From contig JADANN010000414.1 of assembly GCA_018806985.1 (NCBI GenBank), positions 1,054,001 to 1,118,000 on the forward strand: DNA of 64,000 nt, given 5' to 3'. Below, one piece after another: positions 44,790 through 57,091 of this stretch; within the stretch, counting starts at the first letter, position 1, and the number at the start of each line of letters is the position of its first letter. The notes under the pieces are model-generated. The model ran no database searches, was not told where the DNA came from, and was given only the letters and a program-made list of their open reading frames with translations. Source of the DNA: Angiostrongylus vasorum (lineage: Eukaryota; Nematoda; Chromadorea; Rhabditida; Metastrongylidae). A program made the translations under genes and the position numbers.

Positions 44790-47125
44790 TCACGTGTCGT
44801 TCCGCTGATTGTCGATGACTCGAGCGGGTGCCAGTAAATCCCCCCACTTCTCCCTGTTGCATGCATGTAAAGTATCCCAGTGGGTTCTGCTTCCTCCAGG
44901 GATTTGCTGAACGCCACATTTTCCTTCTAGAGTTTTTGTGAAAAACATTGACCATCGGATCGGCGGTCTTCCTGCAGTAGCTTTAACATCCCGAGGAATC
45001 CGGTCACTAACGGCTCCTCTCCGTCGGCTGTCGTCCATACGCATTACTTGTCAACCCACCTTATCTTCGACTGTTTGGCGTACAGAACGGTACCTTTGAT
45101 CTTTGATCGTTGAAGCAGGTCGGAGCTTCGGATCCCTTCTCTTACTTGTGTGAAACGAGATACTCCTAGCATCGTCCTTTCTAGTGCGCTTTGAATAACG
45201 CTGAGTGGTCTTTCGTCCTGCTTACGCAGCGACCAGGGTTCTGACGCATACGTTGGGGCACGAAGCACCGTTGAGCCGAAAAGGTGAGCACGGAGTCGGG
45301 TGTTCCTTGTTCTCTTCACTATATTCTCGATGTTGTTGAAAGCTCCCCAAGTCCTTTTTATGAGATTTGGTCGAAAACCAATCTTTCCACAGGCTTTATC
45401 AAAGTCGGCAAGCATACGTTCCGCTTGGCTAATGTTTGTTGTTATAAGGACGACATCATCAGCAAAGTGAACATCGTTTAATTGCCGTCCATCGATTTTC
45501 ACTCCCATGCTGTCCTATTCTAATGGTCGCATGACGTTTTCGAAGGTGGTGGTAAACAATTTTGGCGACATAGTTTCGCATTGCTTAACCCCTCCATTGA
45601 CTTTGATGTTAACATCGTTGTAGAATGATGATCTTTTGATTATCAAATTTTTTATATAGCTCACGAGGATCCTTTGTATACTGAGTAGGGACGCCTTGGT
45701 TATCCAGAGCTTCCATGAATGCTTCTATCTCAGCTGAGTCAAAAGCTTTCTTTAAATCGATGAAAGTGAGACAGGGCGTGCTCTCTTACTCTCGCGATGC
45801 TTCAGTGGCTTTTGTTATCCTGTCAGTGTGGCCCATCATACTGGATCCTTTTCGAAACATTGCCTGCTCACTTGGCTGTTCTTGTCCGGTGATTGGCGAG
45901 TCCTGTTTAGAATGTCGCGAGTGATGAGTTTCTAGACGTTAGACAGCAAGCAGGTTGAGCCGTTGATATCATGGAGGTTAACCTTCTTGTGCAATAACAC
46001 CGTCTTGCTGGTTCTTCATTGAATACCTTGCATTTGGGCAGCTAACGTTTGTAGATCCGGGTAAGTGTGTTAATGAGGATTGGCGGGGTGTTCTTCATGC
46101 GTTCAAGTCTTATCCTGCTTTGATCCTGTGTTGTTTGATTCTTCAAGGACTGAATGGCTTGTCGGATTTCAGAAGGGAAAAGCGGTGGGACGAACTATGT
46201 ATCCCCCCATCATTTTATGTTAGCGCAGAAGGACAGGGCTATTAAAGAGATCTTAGTAGTATTCGTGAATGATTTTTCTCCATTGCCTTTCTGGACGCTA
46301 TAACTGTTCCGTCTGGGCGTCGGAGTGCAATCATCTTGGTCTTGTAATTGGCGACGCTTCGGTGGGCTTTGCGAATGCTTTTTCCTGGCCACTGCGGCTT
46401 CGACTTTCACTGCTGCTCCTTTCTGTTTGAAATATTCTTTTTATTGCCTGTCTGCATTGTTTTGCAAGTTCGAACGTTAGTTTGCGGTAACCAGCAGCTC
46501 GTGCGATTCCACGCTGGCTCATTAGCTCGAGTGTTTCTGGAGACAGATGTCTCTTGGTGACTTTCGAGCTCTCAGCTTTCATAGCGCTAACGTGAAGATG
46601 CTGAATGAGCCTATCGTATTGCTCATCGATGTTATCAAGAACAGCATCTTCCGACAGCCGGGCTAATAAGTCCCAGTTGATGGTGGTCTTCGGACTTCGG
46701 TTTTGAACCTAGCGGCTTTTCTTCTTTTCCATGAGGAAAGAAATCTTGCACAATAGAGACGATGGTCTGGTCCCGTGTAGAATTTTGAGACGACAGCGAC
46801 ATCGATTAGGGAAAAAACCTTCGAGTTACTGTGATACGGTCTTTTTCGTTGTGGTACTCTCCATTGCCATACTCCAACGTTCATCGTTGAGGCAAGGGCA
46901 GCTGGAATTGCTAGTTACCATGAGCGGCTTGGTCGTGATGAGATGAACCCAGACAGCCTGTCACCCTGTTCGTTCCATTCTATTCCGTGAGCCTCAATGT
47001 GACGTTCTTCAGAAGCTCTTCTGGGTCCACTCTTAACGTTAAAATCTCTGGTTATTACCTTAAAGAATGTTTAGTCTTCTTTGTAGAACATCGTCGAATC
47101 CATACAGAACACTTTCATCAGTGTA
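44790..47125 (-). pseudogene. RTE-type LINE copy C, 5'-truncated
   Basis: Minus-strand RTE relic collinear with copy B from mid-endonuclease to the 3' end. The longest frame (45044-45508) has VHFADDVVLITTNISQAERM, the intact RT catalytic box, and then TYASEPWSLRKQD. About 150 bases are missing near 45355, where CAAAGCTCCCCAAG-type sequence joins GAGATTTGGTCG. Endonuclease-end pieces lie near 46663-46884. Many stops and indels; inactive. Confidence 0.88.
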
Positions 47126-47644
47126 CCCACAAAAAAAATTGGCGTGAACATATTGCACAACTTCTCACGTCAAAGTGACCGTTTCTATACATTCTCTCCA
47201 AAAAGCAGTAAAAAATGTTGTGTTGTAAAAACTACTTTACTCAAAATGTTGTTCCAGGAAGCAGAACTTAGAACAGCTGAGGGCCATCGAGTTTTGGAAG
47301 AATGTAATTTATGATACCAGTACAAGGTACTGGATGGTTAACGGGATTGCAAGTGATACAGGTGAAAATGGTATTATAAAGCTGAGTACAATGGTGTGAC
47401 TTAAGCGTGGTTTATTGTGAAGACAAAGTCCGAAGTGATTACTTCGTAGTCTCTGGTTTTGACACCTGACGACGTAATGGATTCAAACAAAAAAACGTGC
47501 AGTTTATAGGATGTTTAATGCATCGATTGCATCGTCAAAATATGTATTATTCAGGCAACTGCTTGGAGTTCAGTACTGCTGCAACTACATTTTGTTTTTC
47601 AGCTTCAGTAGCAGAAGAGGGTGACTGTGATAACTAAGAAATCT
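47126..47644. other. No gene seen
   Basis: Nothing recognised. Confidence 0.45.
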
Positions 47645-48034
47645 TTACTTGGACACTTGGTGGTGCCCGTCCTCACTAGTTGTGCGCGGGCTCCAGCACA
47701 ATTTCCATTCTCCGGAGAATTACCGGTTTAGCCATTGTGGTTCCTCGGAGTGCTGAAGAGAGCCTGGCAAAGTCTGACCCAGGTCGTCACCGCCAAAAGC
47801 AGTAGCAACCCTTGTGAATCAGAAGGAGGTTTGCCACCATGCGACTTCTTTGATACTAGGATGGCGGCGGATCGTGGTATTGGTTTACTACTAGCTGAGC
47901 TTCCTGAAAGAAACGCCGGACTCCTTATCAGCATGGGAGACTCTGCCAGTGGATGAATCATCCGCCGTACATCACAGCCGGGCAGCTAGGAACACCTACC
48001 AGCCTCGATAAGGCGGTAAGACGTTGGGAGGAAG
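47645..48034 (+). repeat. R370 repeat copy 5
   Basis: Head TTTACTTGGACACTTGGTGG, centre GAAAGAAACGCCGGACTCCT, tail AAGGCGGTAAGACGTTGGGA. Confidence 0.85.
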
Positions 48035-49056
48035 AAGTCCTAGTTTCGCTTTTTGAAACAACTTCATCATTGTCTAAAAACACTGATACGAATTTCATTT
48101 ATTTATTCTTTGTGGAAAATAGGCAAAGTTCGCGTTGAAAAATGTGGCGAAGACAAAAACGGTGTTAAACAAAGCCTCTATCAAACGCAAACTATGGTAG
48201 AATTGCTGATTAGCTGACGAATGCTGAACAGACAATGTTTTTACATGTGCACATGTTTTTTGAAATCCAAGAAAAGCACCTGAAACGAGCAGCTGAACGA
48301 AGGAGTCAAGGAAAAGAGAATCTATTGGCTAATCACTGCAGCACAGCGGTTCCATGACGGTGACGAACAATACTGCAAAACACTTTTGCTAGTTTTCTTC
48401 TTTTCATATATCTTATACATAAAGATCACTACGAACAGATTGAAGAGCAACGGTCAAGCAGGCATCTGGGTTGTTTCAGTTAAGCACAAAACCAATCAAA
48501 TTCATGGAATCTAGGAAGAAACACAAGAAACCGTTTTTGTGACCCTCCAGGATTATCTACGCTGATGATAAACAATTGATGAGCGTATTAATGGACGCTG
48601 TGGTTACGATTGCCTTCACCGAAAATGTACGGTGATTCACAGTACGTAGCAAAGCTGGATTTCCAGACCACTGTTTTAGGCCTGAGAGGAGCACTACGAT
48701 AGCGAAGTGACAGCATGTAAACGAGCTCAGACATGGGCAAGTAAAGCTTGACTATATTTGATCAAAGCCTCTTACGAAGAACATCATGAATGGTAGATGA
48801 GCCTCAATTGAAACACATTCTAAGTACTCATGACGGTATTCAAAAGCATCGTTGCAGAGAATGCCACCGTAAAGTCGAGATGTTTCGATGGAATTCGTCA
48901 GTCATATCAAGATCTCTGTTTCTTTTTACCATAACTTAGAATGTGAGATTTTATGTGCTACATCGGTATATATAAAGCTCAGCATGAAAACTGACTTGCA
49001 AGATACACATTTCTTGAACTTAACAAAAAGAGGAAAATCAAACAAAATGACAAAGT
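48035..49056. other. No gene seen
   Basis: No exon or repeat recognised; 3' flank of the gene ending at 49057. Confidence 0.45.
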
Positions 49057-49215
49057 TTAGGTGAATGTGCTCATTCTACGGTGTTTCAGATCTTTCTTCT
49101 CATTGCTACCGATTCCAAACCATTTTAGGAATTTGCTACTGCTTCCACTGCTGTTGTCCTTACGTTCATCTTTACAGTGGTTTGATGACGATGAACGCGG
49201 TGGTGCGCTATCGAC
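49057..49215 (-). CDS. YMxM-motif gene, last exon
   Basis: Acceptor TTTTGTTTAG in phase 0, then 52 codons: VDSAPPRSSSSNHCKDERKD, NSSGSSSKFLKWFGIGSNEK, KDLKHRRMSTFT, stop. Serine-rich, low-complexity middle with a basic tail; no domain. It joins in frame to the exon at 50038, whose YMEMS motif hints at an adaptor protein. The long intron between them has taken a SINE-1. Confidence 0.78.
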   Translation of the reverse strand, partial: VDSAPPRSSSSNHCKDERKDNSSGSSSKFLKWFGIGSNEKKDLKHRRMSTFT

Positions 49216-49360
49216 CTAAACAAAATGTCATCACTTGAGCTCACTGTCTTCGAATGATACATGTTATTAAGCTTGCTTTCTTCACATTTTCATCGCTTTC
49301 GAGAGAAAAATCTACGCCATTCATAAAATCCTCTTGAGCCTTTCGGCCACTGTCTTATCG

Positions 49361-49650
49361 TAAAGGATAAAAATGATAAAGCACTCGGCGTTGATCAATC
49401 CCCTGATGGACGCGCCATGCATCCGACTTCATTAAGTATCGTTTGAAGGTGAGTAAATACATATCTGGCCTTTAGAATGACTCGCGGTGGCCGAACGATG
49501 CATCGAGCCAGTGCTGTTATCCTCCTAGACAAGTCTGGTACGAATTTTTCCGACTCCGGAGAGATGGAAGGTTTGGTGCGCCATGAGTGCGGAGATCGAT
49601 TCCACGTGTACGTTGCGGGGCACCTCCGACCACTGCGCCTCACGCGCCCC
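49361..49650 (-). repeat. SINE-1 copy, intronic
   Basis: Full minus copy (AAAGGATAAAAATGATAAAG to CCACTGCGCCTCACGCGCC) inside the intron of the YMxM gene, same orientation as the gene. Confidence 0.9.
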
Positions 49651-50037
49651 TTTATTATCTCATATTTCACGATAATTTGTGTAATAATATCCCGATAAAT
49701 CGTGTGCTTCATGAGGTTATTCTTTTTTTTATAAACATTCGTTGTGCTCAAAAGACGAACGAAACGACATTTCTTAGGGTCCGGAAAATCAGAATCCCAT
49801 GAGCGTGAAACAAGAGGATTTTTTATGCTGTATGCGAAATCTTATCGATTAGAATTGTTTTCAAGGTGATTTCTAAGGATCGACAATGAACAGAAATATG
49901 TTGGCTAAAGTTAAACTCTGTAACATCTGATTATGGATATAACGTGAGGATGGACAAACACTACACCCTGAGGTAGTGTCTAGTGTAAAGCATTTTTACT
50001 GAGGTTCTCGAGGAAACTGCTCTTTCGATAGGCTTAC

Positions 50038-50164
50038 CTTCTCAGACTGAGGTGGATGTATCCGGAGCTGATGATCACTGGCGACACTGTGACGATGCTT
50101 ATTAGTTGTCGGTTTCACCGCTGTTTGGGCGGACATTTCCATATACCCCACGGCTGCATCGTCG
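50038..50164 (-). CDS. YMxM-motif gene, penultimate exon (IRS-like?)
   Basis: Acceptor AGTTTTCAG and donor GTAAGC enclose one base plus 42 codons: DDAAVGYMEMSAQTAVKPTT then NKHRHSVASDHQLRIHPPQS and EK. GYMEMS fits the YMxM consensus that, when phosphorylated, binds the p85 subunit of PI3-kinase in insulin receptor substrates, where such motifs sit in a long unstructured C-terminal region like this one. The identification rests on one short motif; PH and PTB exons were not found upstream in the window. GAB- or DOK-type adaptors, or chance, are alternatives. Confidence 0.72.
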
Positions 50165-50529
50165 CTGAAAACTATCTGATTATCTCATAAGCTTCTTCAA
50201 TGGTTTTAATAGTTTGTTCAGCTCTCCTTATCTGGAGTATGACACTGGTCCATCTGTAATCCCGTTATTCATCTACGAACTTCAGCTGGTGGCAACAAAG
50301 CCTTAAGATCTACAAGTCTTTATATCATGTCAGTGTTGCAAAAATTGGTTCCTCTAATTGAGAAATATGAGGAGCCTCGTGCATTGTAAAAAAGAAAAAA
50401 AAACTACTTTAAGTTCAACACCTTTGACGAGAAATTATTGACAGGTGGCATGTAGGATCCTGTCGTGGAACAGGCTTACTCCTAGTTGAGGTTTTTGGAA
50501 TACAAATATAGGACTTCTCCCGCTATAAA
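50165..50529. other. Upstream intron of YMxM gene
   Basis: No exon seen. Confidence 0.4.
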
Positions 50530-50806
50530 TAAAAAAGGAGAAAGCTCTCGACGTTGATCATTCTCTGAGGGATGCGCCATGCGTTCCACTTCATTAAGCA
50601 TCGTTGGCGGTGATTGAAAAATGTCTGACCCTTACAGCGACTGGTGGTGGCCTACCGATGTATCGACCCAGTGCTGCTATGCTCCCAGACAAGTCCGGTA
50701 CCAATTTACCGACCTCGGAAGGATGGAAGGCATGGTAAGCTTTGGGCACAGGGCTCGATCCCGTGTGTATTGCAGGGCGCCTCCGACCACTGCGCTACAT
50801 GCGCCT
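50530..50806 (-). repeat. SINE-1 copy
   Basis: Full minus copy with promoter side CCACTGCGCTACATGCGCC. Confidence 0.88.
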
Positions 50807-50895
50807 ATCAAAAAATTTTTTGAAGGCTTCACAAATTTGCATGTCATCCTTGCGCAATTATGAGAGATCCTAATCAATCCTATTCTATACCACAA

Positions 50896-50950
50896 TGGAA
50901 CATTTTGGACACTTCAAGCCATGACGAGGCTGTAACCTAGTTGGTGGGAA
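50896..50950 (+). repeat. R370 tail fragment
   Basis: CAAGCCATGACGAGGCTGTAA then GTTGGTGGGA, the last 55 bases of R370. Confidence 0.55.
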
Positions 50951-51055
50951 TCGCAGCCATATCTGCTTAGTTATGTACGTTAAGTATTCATTCATCACTA
51001 AATGAATCATTGGGAAGAAAAACTGTGATTTTCCATGAACGATCATTTGCTCTAT

Positions 51056-51340
51056 GTAACACACCGCTTAGAGATGCCCTGCGAATACACATTATCGTTC
51101 GTTCGATCACGCGCCCCAGGCTAACCGTACTCGCATTCCTTAGGGGGACGGTAAATTAGCACAAGAGTTTTTATGCGAGGATAAATGTGCTGGTTGGCAT
51201 ATCAGTAAGCTCCGAAAGTTCCTTTTTAGACTAAATACGCCTTCAATTACCTTCACGATTCCTAATGGAGGGAATTTATGGAGCATCCCTCAAGGATTAA
51301 TCAAAACCGAAAGCTTTAGCCTTTCCATCCTCTTTGTTTA
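51056..51340 (+). repeat. SINE-1 copy, old
   Basis: Diverged: ACACCGCTTAGAGATGCCC, GTTCGATCACGCGCCCCAGG, and the end CATCCCTCAAGGATTAATCA then AACCGAAAGC. Confidence 0.7.
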
Positions 51341-52134
51341 TCAATTGCTTCTCTTCAAACTTCACATTGGGCTATGAAATATGTGCTGTCTAGCAAAATG
51401 ATTTTTACATTTGAAGAGGATATCCAAAGGAACCGTGCCTCGATATCCCCTCACTGCGATAGGACTCACACTAGTGCCCAACTATAGAGTGCTACTTAAG
51501 GGTCTAACGATTTTCTTTCAACACTGATTTTTTAAGCCTTTTTAAAAAGAATTTCTCCGAAATGATTGGTAGATGAATGATTTGTGCTATAAAAGGACAA
51601 CTTCTTAGCGGTTGTTCAGGATGGTGAAGGCCGGCCTGCGGAGGCCTGCTCTTTCTCTCACAGCGTGATTTTCGACTGTTTACTTTAAATGCCTCGAACA
51701 AAAGTTCAACGAGCATTGGCTGTAAAATCCTGTAAATAAAAAAAATTTCCACTTCCGTGTCTTCAACCAGCTTTTTGTAACTGTGGGACTTTTATGTACA
51801 CATTCTCAAACGTAACCGTTAAAAATCAGGCCGTAGAAAGATGTTGCGTGCCATGTCTCTTCAAGTTACAATCCCTTCTTTTCAAGGAACTTTTCATGCC
51901 CTTGTCCCACTGCTAGGTGTGATGTTAAACAGTACATTCCTGTCAACATTTATGCGCTTTTGTTCCACTTTTTGTTTTGTGTTCAATTTATGCCATTCTT
52001 ACAAAAGAGCAGGAAAAACTCAAACAATGCTTCGTCTGGATTCCAACTCAAATTTAAAGTTCCGGAAATCACTTCAATTAACTCAAAAAGAGCGACTTTC
52101 CATAGAGCTGGACATAAATAATCGATGCATTTAT
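51341..52134. other. No firm gene
   Basis: A plus frame at 51841-52140 is open for 99 codons with a hydrophobic first half (LVPLLGVMLNSTFLSTFM) but lacks splice or start context. GGCCGGCCTGCGGAGGCCTG near 51632 is a short GC-rich palindromic spot. Confidence 0.35.
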
Positions 52135-52228
52135 TTATAAGTTCATATGAGCTGATCTTGCTGAGCTGATGCCAGCTTGGTATAAGTTGCCGTTGTTGTT
52201 GTCGTTGTTCTTGTTGTTGTTGGTTGAT

Positions 52229-52264
52229 GGCTGACGTTCCAGCGATTTCGTCTTGCTCAGAGCC
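52229..52264 (-). ncRNA. Hammerhead motif (left arm)
   Basis: Minus strand: GGCU-CUGAGCA, stem II region GACGAAAUCGCU, GGAA in place of GAAA, C-GUC-AGCC. Stem I is perfect; both core blocks differ from consensus by one base. Confidence 0.6.
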
Positions 52265-52278
52265 ACTCGTAACAGCAC

Positions 52279-52315
52279 GGCTCTGAGGAAGGGGGAAATT
52301 GCCGAAACGACAGCC
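52279..52315 (+). ncRNA. Hammerhead motif (right arm)
   Basis: GGCU-CUGAGGA, stem II GGGG.../...UUGCC with wobble pairs, GAAA, C-GAC-AGCC. Core blocks are perfect, but the cleavage triplet reads GAC rather than NUH, so self-cleavage is doubtful. Confidence 0.65.
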
Positions 52316-52400
52316 ATTGACTAACAACAACAGCGACAACGATACCAACCTTTCATCAGCTCGACAAGATCGGCTTACAAGATTTTATAAATAAATATAT

Positions 52401-53739
52401 CACTTTAAATGTGTCCTCAGCCAAGGAACGGTTAACTATTATGTGTTATGGTGTTAGCTTCAAAAGCTTCGTGATACGAAGGGGAGGATTATAGGTGGAG
52501 AGCTTCAAGCATGGCGACCGTTGCAAACGACAGTGACCCTTCAGATATTTGGAAAAAACTTTGAGCAAGTCTGCGTAAGACCGATCCAGAGCTTGTTGGG
52601 GAACTTCTCGTAAGTATACGAACATACATGTGAAATTCGGATTGGACCATCGGAAAAAAGACGAAAAGTGAACGAAGCATGATTTCAAGGAAAACGTTAC
52701 GATTTTGTGCAATAACCGACCGGCTACGTTCTTCGAAGGCTGCATTGGGAATAATCACGTTGTCCAGAGAAGTTGTATGATGGTCAGATAAGCAAATTTA
52801 CAAGTTGTTGGTGTATAGGTGTATAATGGTAGTGGCTACCAATCCTCTTACTACAATTCACTTTGATCTGGAACGAGTTCGACAAGTTGAAAGCTAGCAA
52901 CCAACACTGTGTTTTAAACGATTTAATAATTAACGAAATTAATTGGAAAACAAACGAGGTGACTCGAATGTGACCAAATTTGTTTCTATGCTTTCTAAGC
53001 GATGTGGTTCGACTTTTTGCACTTTGTGTTCTCATCTGAAAACAACATTTAAGGCTCCAGGGTGGCAAAACAAGTCAGATGGTAATAAATTAAACGTTTG
53101 GAGGAATCCACAAACGGTGCACGATAGTGGCCAAATCTATCAAATCAACAATAGAAGAATAACTGTTAAACCCATACTGGCGTGTATGGACACTACAGTG
53201 CCCATTTTCAGTTTAATGCATTCCGGAATTCTTTGTAATACACTATATATATCCATCCCATAACTAATCGAAAGGAGATTCAAGTAGGAGAGGTTGCAGC
53301 AAAAAAAGCCGTTCTCTGCAAGCAATGACTAAGGAGGAAATTTTTTTCCCAACGATCTTATTGATCGGTAGTTTGACTAACAATTAATTGTTACTTCATT
53401 ATAATCACTATGGTTGTTATATGGAATGTGGGACACAGTGAACACAGGTATAGGTTAAACGTAGATGTAAAGTTCTTCCAAGTGCTGACAGCGATGCATT
53501 GCATAACGGACAATAGTAAGACATAGTAAATAGAAGCACACATATCATTCATACCCATGGAGCGACATAGCAAAGTGTCTTTTACAACTCCACCATGTTC
53601 ATAACCCCCCAAATCACTCTGGCTACTAAAAAGTTGCTTTTTTATTGCCTCGAAAAAGCCCTGAAAGTCAGCAGCCAACGAAAAATTGCTTATATTCCAT
53701 TCCGTGTATGAGGCTAAACGGCACGCATGCGTTATGGCA
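52401..53739. other. No firm gene; possible coding relic
   Basis: Plus-strand pieces MATVANDSDPSDIWKKL, ASLRKTDPELVGELLVSIRT and, further on, GDSNVTKFVSMLSKRCGST are protein-like but separated by stops. They may be a decayed gene or transposon ORF. Minus frames over the same interval are also open. I do not recognise either. Confidence 0.3.
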
Positions 53740-54011
53740 TGACGCGTTCCACCTTAATCAATCTCCCAAAAAGGCACCATGCATTCGACTTTATTAAGTG
53801 TTGTAGAGGTGGCTGAATGCACATCTGATCTACGTAATGATTCCAGAAGCCTAGTTATGTATCAAAGTCAGTGATGCCATCCTCCCAAACGGTTCTGCTA
53901 CCAATTTGTCTACCTCAAATGGTGGAAAGTTTGGTGAGCCAGGGCGCCGGGTCGAACCAAAGACAAGGTCAGTAGCGCAGTACACCTCTAACCACTGTGT
54001 TACACGATTCT
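53740..54011 (-). repeat. SINE-1 copy, old
   Basis: Minus copy: CACCATGCATTCGACTTTAT, CCATCCTCCCAAACGG, AACCACTGTGTTACACG. Strongly diverged. Confidence 0.75.
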
Positions 54012-54697
54012 TTTATGAAATTAGCAATAGAAGAACAATTCTTTCGTTGCTTCTTCATATATATTAAACGTGTATGAAGAGAACCGAGTTCTCAGCCCAC
54101 AACAATGGTCCACCCTGAGAAACCTATGGATTTAAAAAAAAACGAAGTAATCACAGCATTTAATCTAGGAATTATCCCTATGAAATCTAATTGGAATCCT
54201 CTACAAAGTCGTAATACTAAAAAAGCTGCTCACTCTCAAATTAAAGTGATTTTGTTATTACTACTTTATTTCACTAGAAAATATTAATCGGCGCTTATCT
54301 TGCTCATTTTGTCACTCCATGCCTTTCCATCTCCTTTTTTATTTCCTTCAGGTTTGAGCAAGAAGTGTATCTCAGACATTTAGCCTCAACATTGTAAAGT
54401 TGTGGTCGAGATTCGGAAATTGAATCCTTCAGCACATCTATGCTAAGTACAAACCCCTCGACCTCCTCAGCTACATCCTGTACATCAAGCGATGGAATGG
54501 AAAAGTGAGTTCTTAGGCAAGACTGGAACTTTCGCTTGGATTAAATGGCAGTTGCGAAATTTGCTGTTAACAAGAACACCCACTAAAAGCAATTAAGGAG
54601 CGAAGCTAAAAAAAACTCCTACAAGCTTCTCTAATGAACCTTCAGCACCCATTATTGTAACTCTTTAGTCAACCCAGTGAACAAAATGTTAGTTAAG
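54012..54697. other. No gene seen
   Basis: Nothing recognised; a 60-codon plus frame at 54105-54287 lacks signals. Confidence 0.45.
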
Positions 54698-54955
54698 TTT
54701 TTATTTATTGCCTATTACAATTTTTCATGGCAAGGTATTACATGTGATACAACCGCAATGATGCTGAAATATTTGCAGAACTACGGACCTCAGGTGTCCA
54801 CAGTGGGGAACGAACGTGCTATGACCCTTTGCAGGAGCTAACGCGTTCACCACTACACCATGCGGGTCCTTCGTTTCGCCTGTATCTCTGCTAGTTCTAT
54901 CGATCAGCGCCATCAGCAATCTATATACAATATATCAGCATCATTGTGGTTGAAA
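54698..54955 (-). repeat. SINE-2 copy with repeated tail block
   Basis: Minus-oriented: tail TGCCTATTACAATTTTTCAT, CAACCGCAATGATGCTGAAA, core GGACCTCAGGTGTCCACAGT, promoter side TTCACCACTACACCATGCGG. On the far side TATATCAGCATCATTGTGGT is the tail block again in plus orientation, giving an inverted pair as at 42540. Confidence 0.78.
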
Positions 54956-56454
54956 ATGTTGGAGTCAATATAGCAATCGTTTCATGGTGATATGGAACTG
55001 GTAAGCGATAAACGGAAAGAAGCCAGAGACCTATAGAAGAAATGCTTTTAAAGAAGAAAAAAAAGAAAAAAAACGTAACAGAAAACAACAAAAGCTTTTA
55101 GCACAAGTACACATTCCCCTATTTCAACCTAAGCATGATGGGTTTCATGCAGTGTTTGGCCTAGTATTGGAGCTATAAGTAACAGTGACACTGTTCCGTG
55201 CATGCTCTAGAAAATCGTCGAAGCCGGCAAACCGTTGTTGTTAGAACACCCCAACGAACGAAACTCGTTTTAGAAGAACAGCTATGTGAACTATAAACGT
55301 CTTCTTGAGAATAACCTTCCTTATTACCTTACCAATCTCTTTAAGTGAGATGCTTAGTTTAAAATTCTTTCGATCTCCATCTCGAAACCATCAATAATCC
55401 GAAACATTGATTGTGACCAATGCGAAACGATCGCTGAAAATCGCATTAAAGCCGTTGACGAGTTCAGACCACCATGTTCATAAAGTGAACACTCAACAAA
55501 ACGCATGGAAGAAGTAAACTTTTCAGTGCTGCAGAAAGTTAGACTGGTGACGGCAGTCTACTGAACTAACTTGCAACTGCCTAGGTAAGTGAACATTTAA
55601 TATTGTTCAAATTTCCCGAAAATCATTGAAAGAGTCTCTGTGCTCCCAGAAAAAAGGCAAAAGTTTTAGGATTTTATTCCGTAGTTCATTACCACTGAAC
55701 GGTCTTAAGAAATGGTAAACCATTGGGGGTGTCAGACTTACTAGAATGGGCACGGGAGGATGTCAAATCTACGAAATATTAGTGATCATTTTGGCCTCAC
55801 TCAGTCACAGAGCGCCCTAATATTCAAATCTAGTGCTAATGTTAGAGGTGCCATTGTTATTGCTCTATTGAATAAATTAACGCCAGCCTTGGTGATTTAA
55901 TATTGTTATGAGCGAGACTGCTTTTACACCTCATTGAATATTCAGCAATTCATCATCGAACGAATGAAGCTCGTCAAATTTTGTTGTTTTGGTCGAGAGA
56001 GAAGGCAGTATCCCCAAGCTGCCGGCAGTTTCTGTCAGTCATAAGAAGATGCGCAGTTTAGGGCTAAATCCACTGCAAGCCAGATGGTTGTGGTCGTGGT
56101 GTTAATGGTCTGTAACGCCTTGAAGCGGTGCTACTATAGAACCAGCCTGCAGAAGCTGTTATCGTTTTTTTGTGAATCAGAGCAAAATTTGAGAATTTCA
56201 CACAAATAAGAGTCCACGAACAGGTGCAGTTAATATTCAAACAAATTTACCCTAAGAATTCTTAAGATACACGATTTTTCTTAAGAAGCACTTCGGATGA
56301 CACATGCAATTAATTCATCAACAGGAATCCACCAAAGAAAAAAAAGCGACTACATCAAAAAATAGACAACGCTCTTCGTCCGAACTAAAGGTGTTTCTTT
56401 AAAGCAAATCTATTAAAAAATCGATAGATTGGTAAAATTCGATTATTCTAGTCA
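54956..56454. other. Long stretch without genes
   Basis: AT-rich, with A-rich runs near 55050. No exon or repeat recognised. Confidence 0.45.
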
Positions 56455-56640
56455 TTTGGGAGTGCTAGGAGGCCTTCTTAATCCATGGTCAAGTCGAACC
56501 ATGATCTTCTTCGTATTATAGGTATCACTACGCCCTGACCGCAGCGGAAGCCAACGAATTCCTTCTCCCTCCAAGATTGGGAAATAGGTGCCAAGCTTGT
56601 CTGGGAACAGCTAGCTCTCAGTAATCCACAGGTCCTGTCA
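56455..56640 (+). repeat. SINE-1 fragment, weak
   Basis: CCTTCTCCCTCCAAGATTGG then GCCAAGCTTGTCTGGGAACA recalls the SINE-1 body CCTTCCATCCCTCCGGGGT / CAGACTTGTCTGGGAGGA. Diverged beyond the ends. Confidence 0.45.
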
Positions 56641-57091
56641 TCAGTCTGTGATGTAGAACTGGGAACGCCCTAGAACGGATATTCCAGGATTCCAGGGGAA
56701 ATAGATTTGACTACCAATCGACCACATTCGTAACGGAAGGATGCAACGAAAGGAATCAAATGCTAGAACAGCAGGGATCCATGCAGTATTTGACGCGAGC
56801 TTCTAAAAAGCGGAAAATATTTAAATTGTTAATAAGAATCATTCAGGAGCAGTTGCTTAATTATTGATCGCAATGTGGAAGGATAGGTTTAAATTCCAGG
56901 AATGAGCGATATACACGCTACTAAATGAAAAATATAGGGAATTATTTTAGATGTGATAAACCTCGTTGAAAAAAATCCTCCCGTGAATGCTTTAAATCTT
57001 AAATGAGCCTTATGATGAACACGTCGATAACACAATATACGATGACGATTATTCCAAATCCTGCTTCTGTTGTTAGATTTTGGTGTTTATT
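56641..57091. other. No gene seen
   Basis: Nothing recognised. Confidence 0.45.

Larger units (their letters stand above)
52135..52400. mobile_element. Head-to-head Penelope-like termini
   Basis: An imperfect inverted repeat about 110 bases per arm. The left arm is minus-oriented and the right plus-oriented. Each arm runs from a hammerhead motif near the centre outward through a GTT/AAC-rich stretch to a CAGCTCGACAAGATCGGCTT-like end. The centre (52265-52278) is 14 bases. Confidence 0.75.

Noticed and set aside
52187..52225. GTT/TTG microsatellite
   Set aside because: It is part of the inverted Penelope-like termini and present in the other arm, so not an independent repeat.
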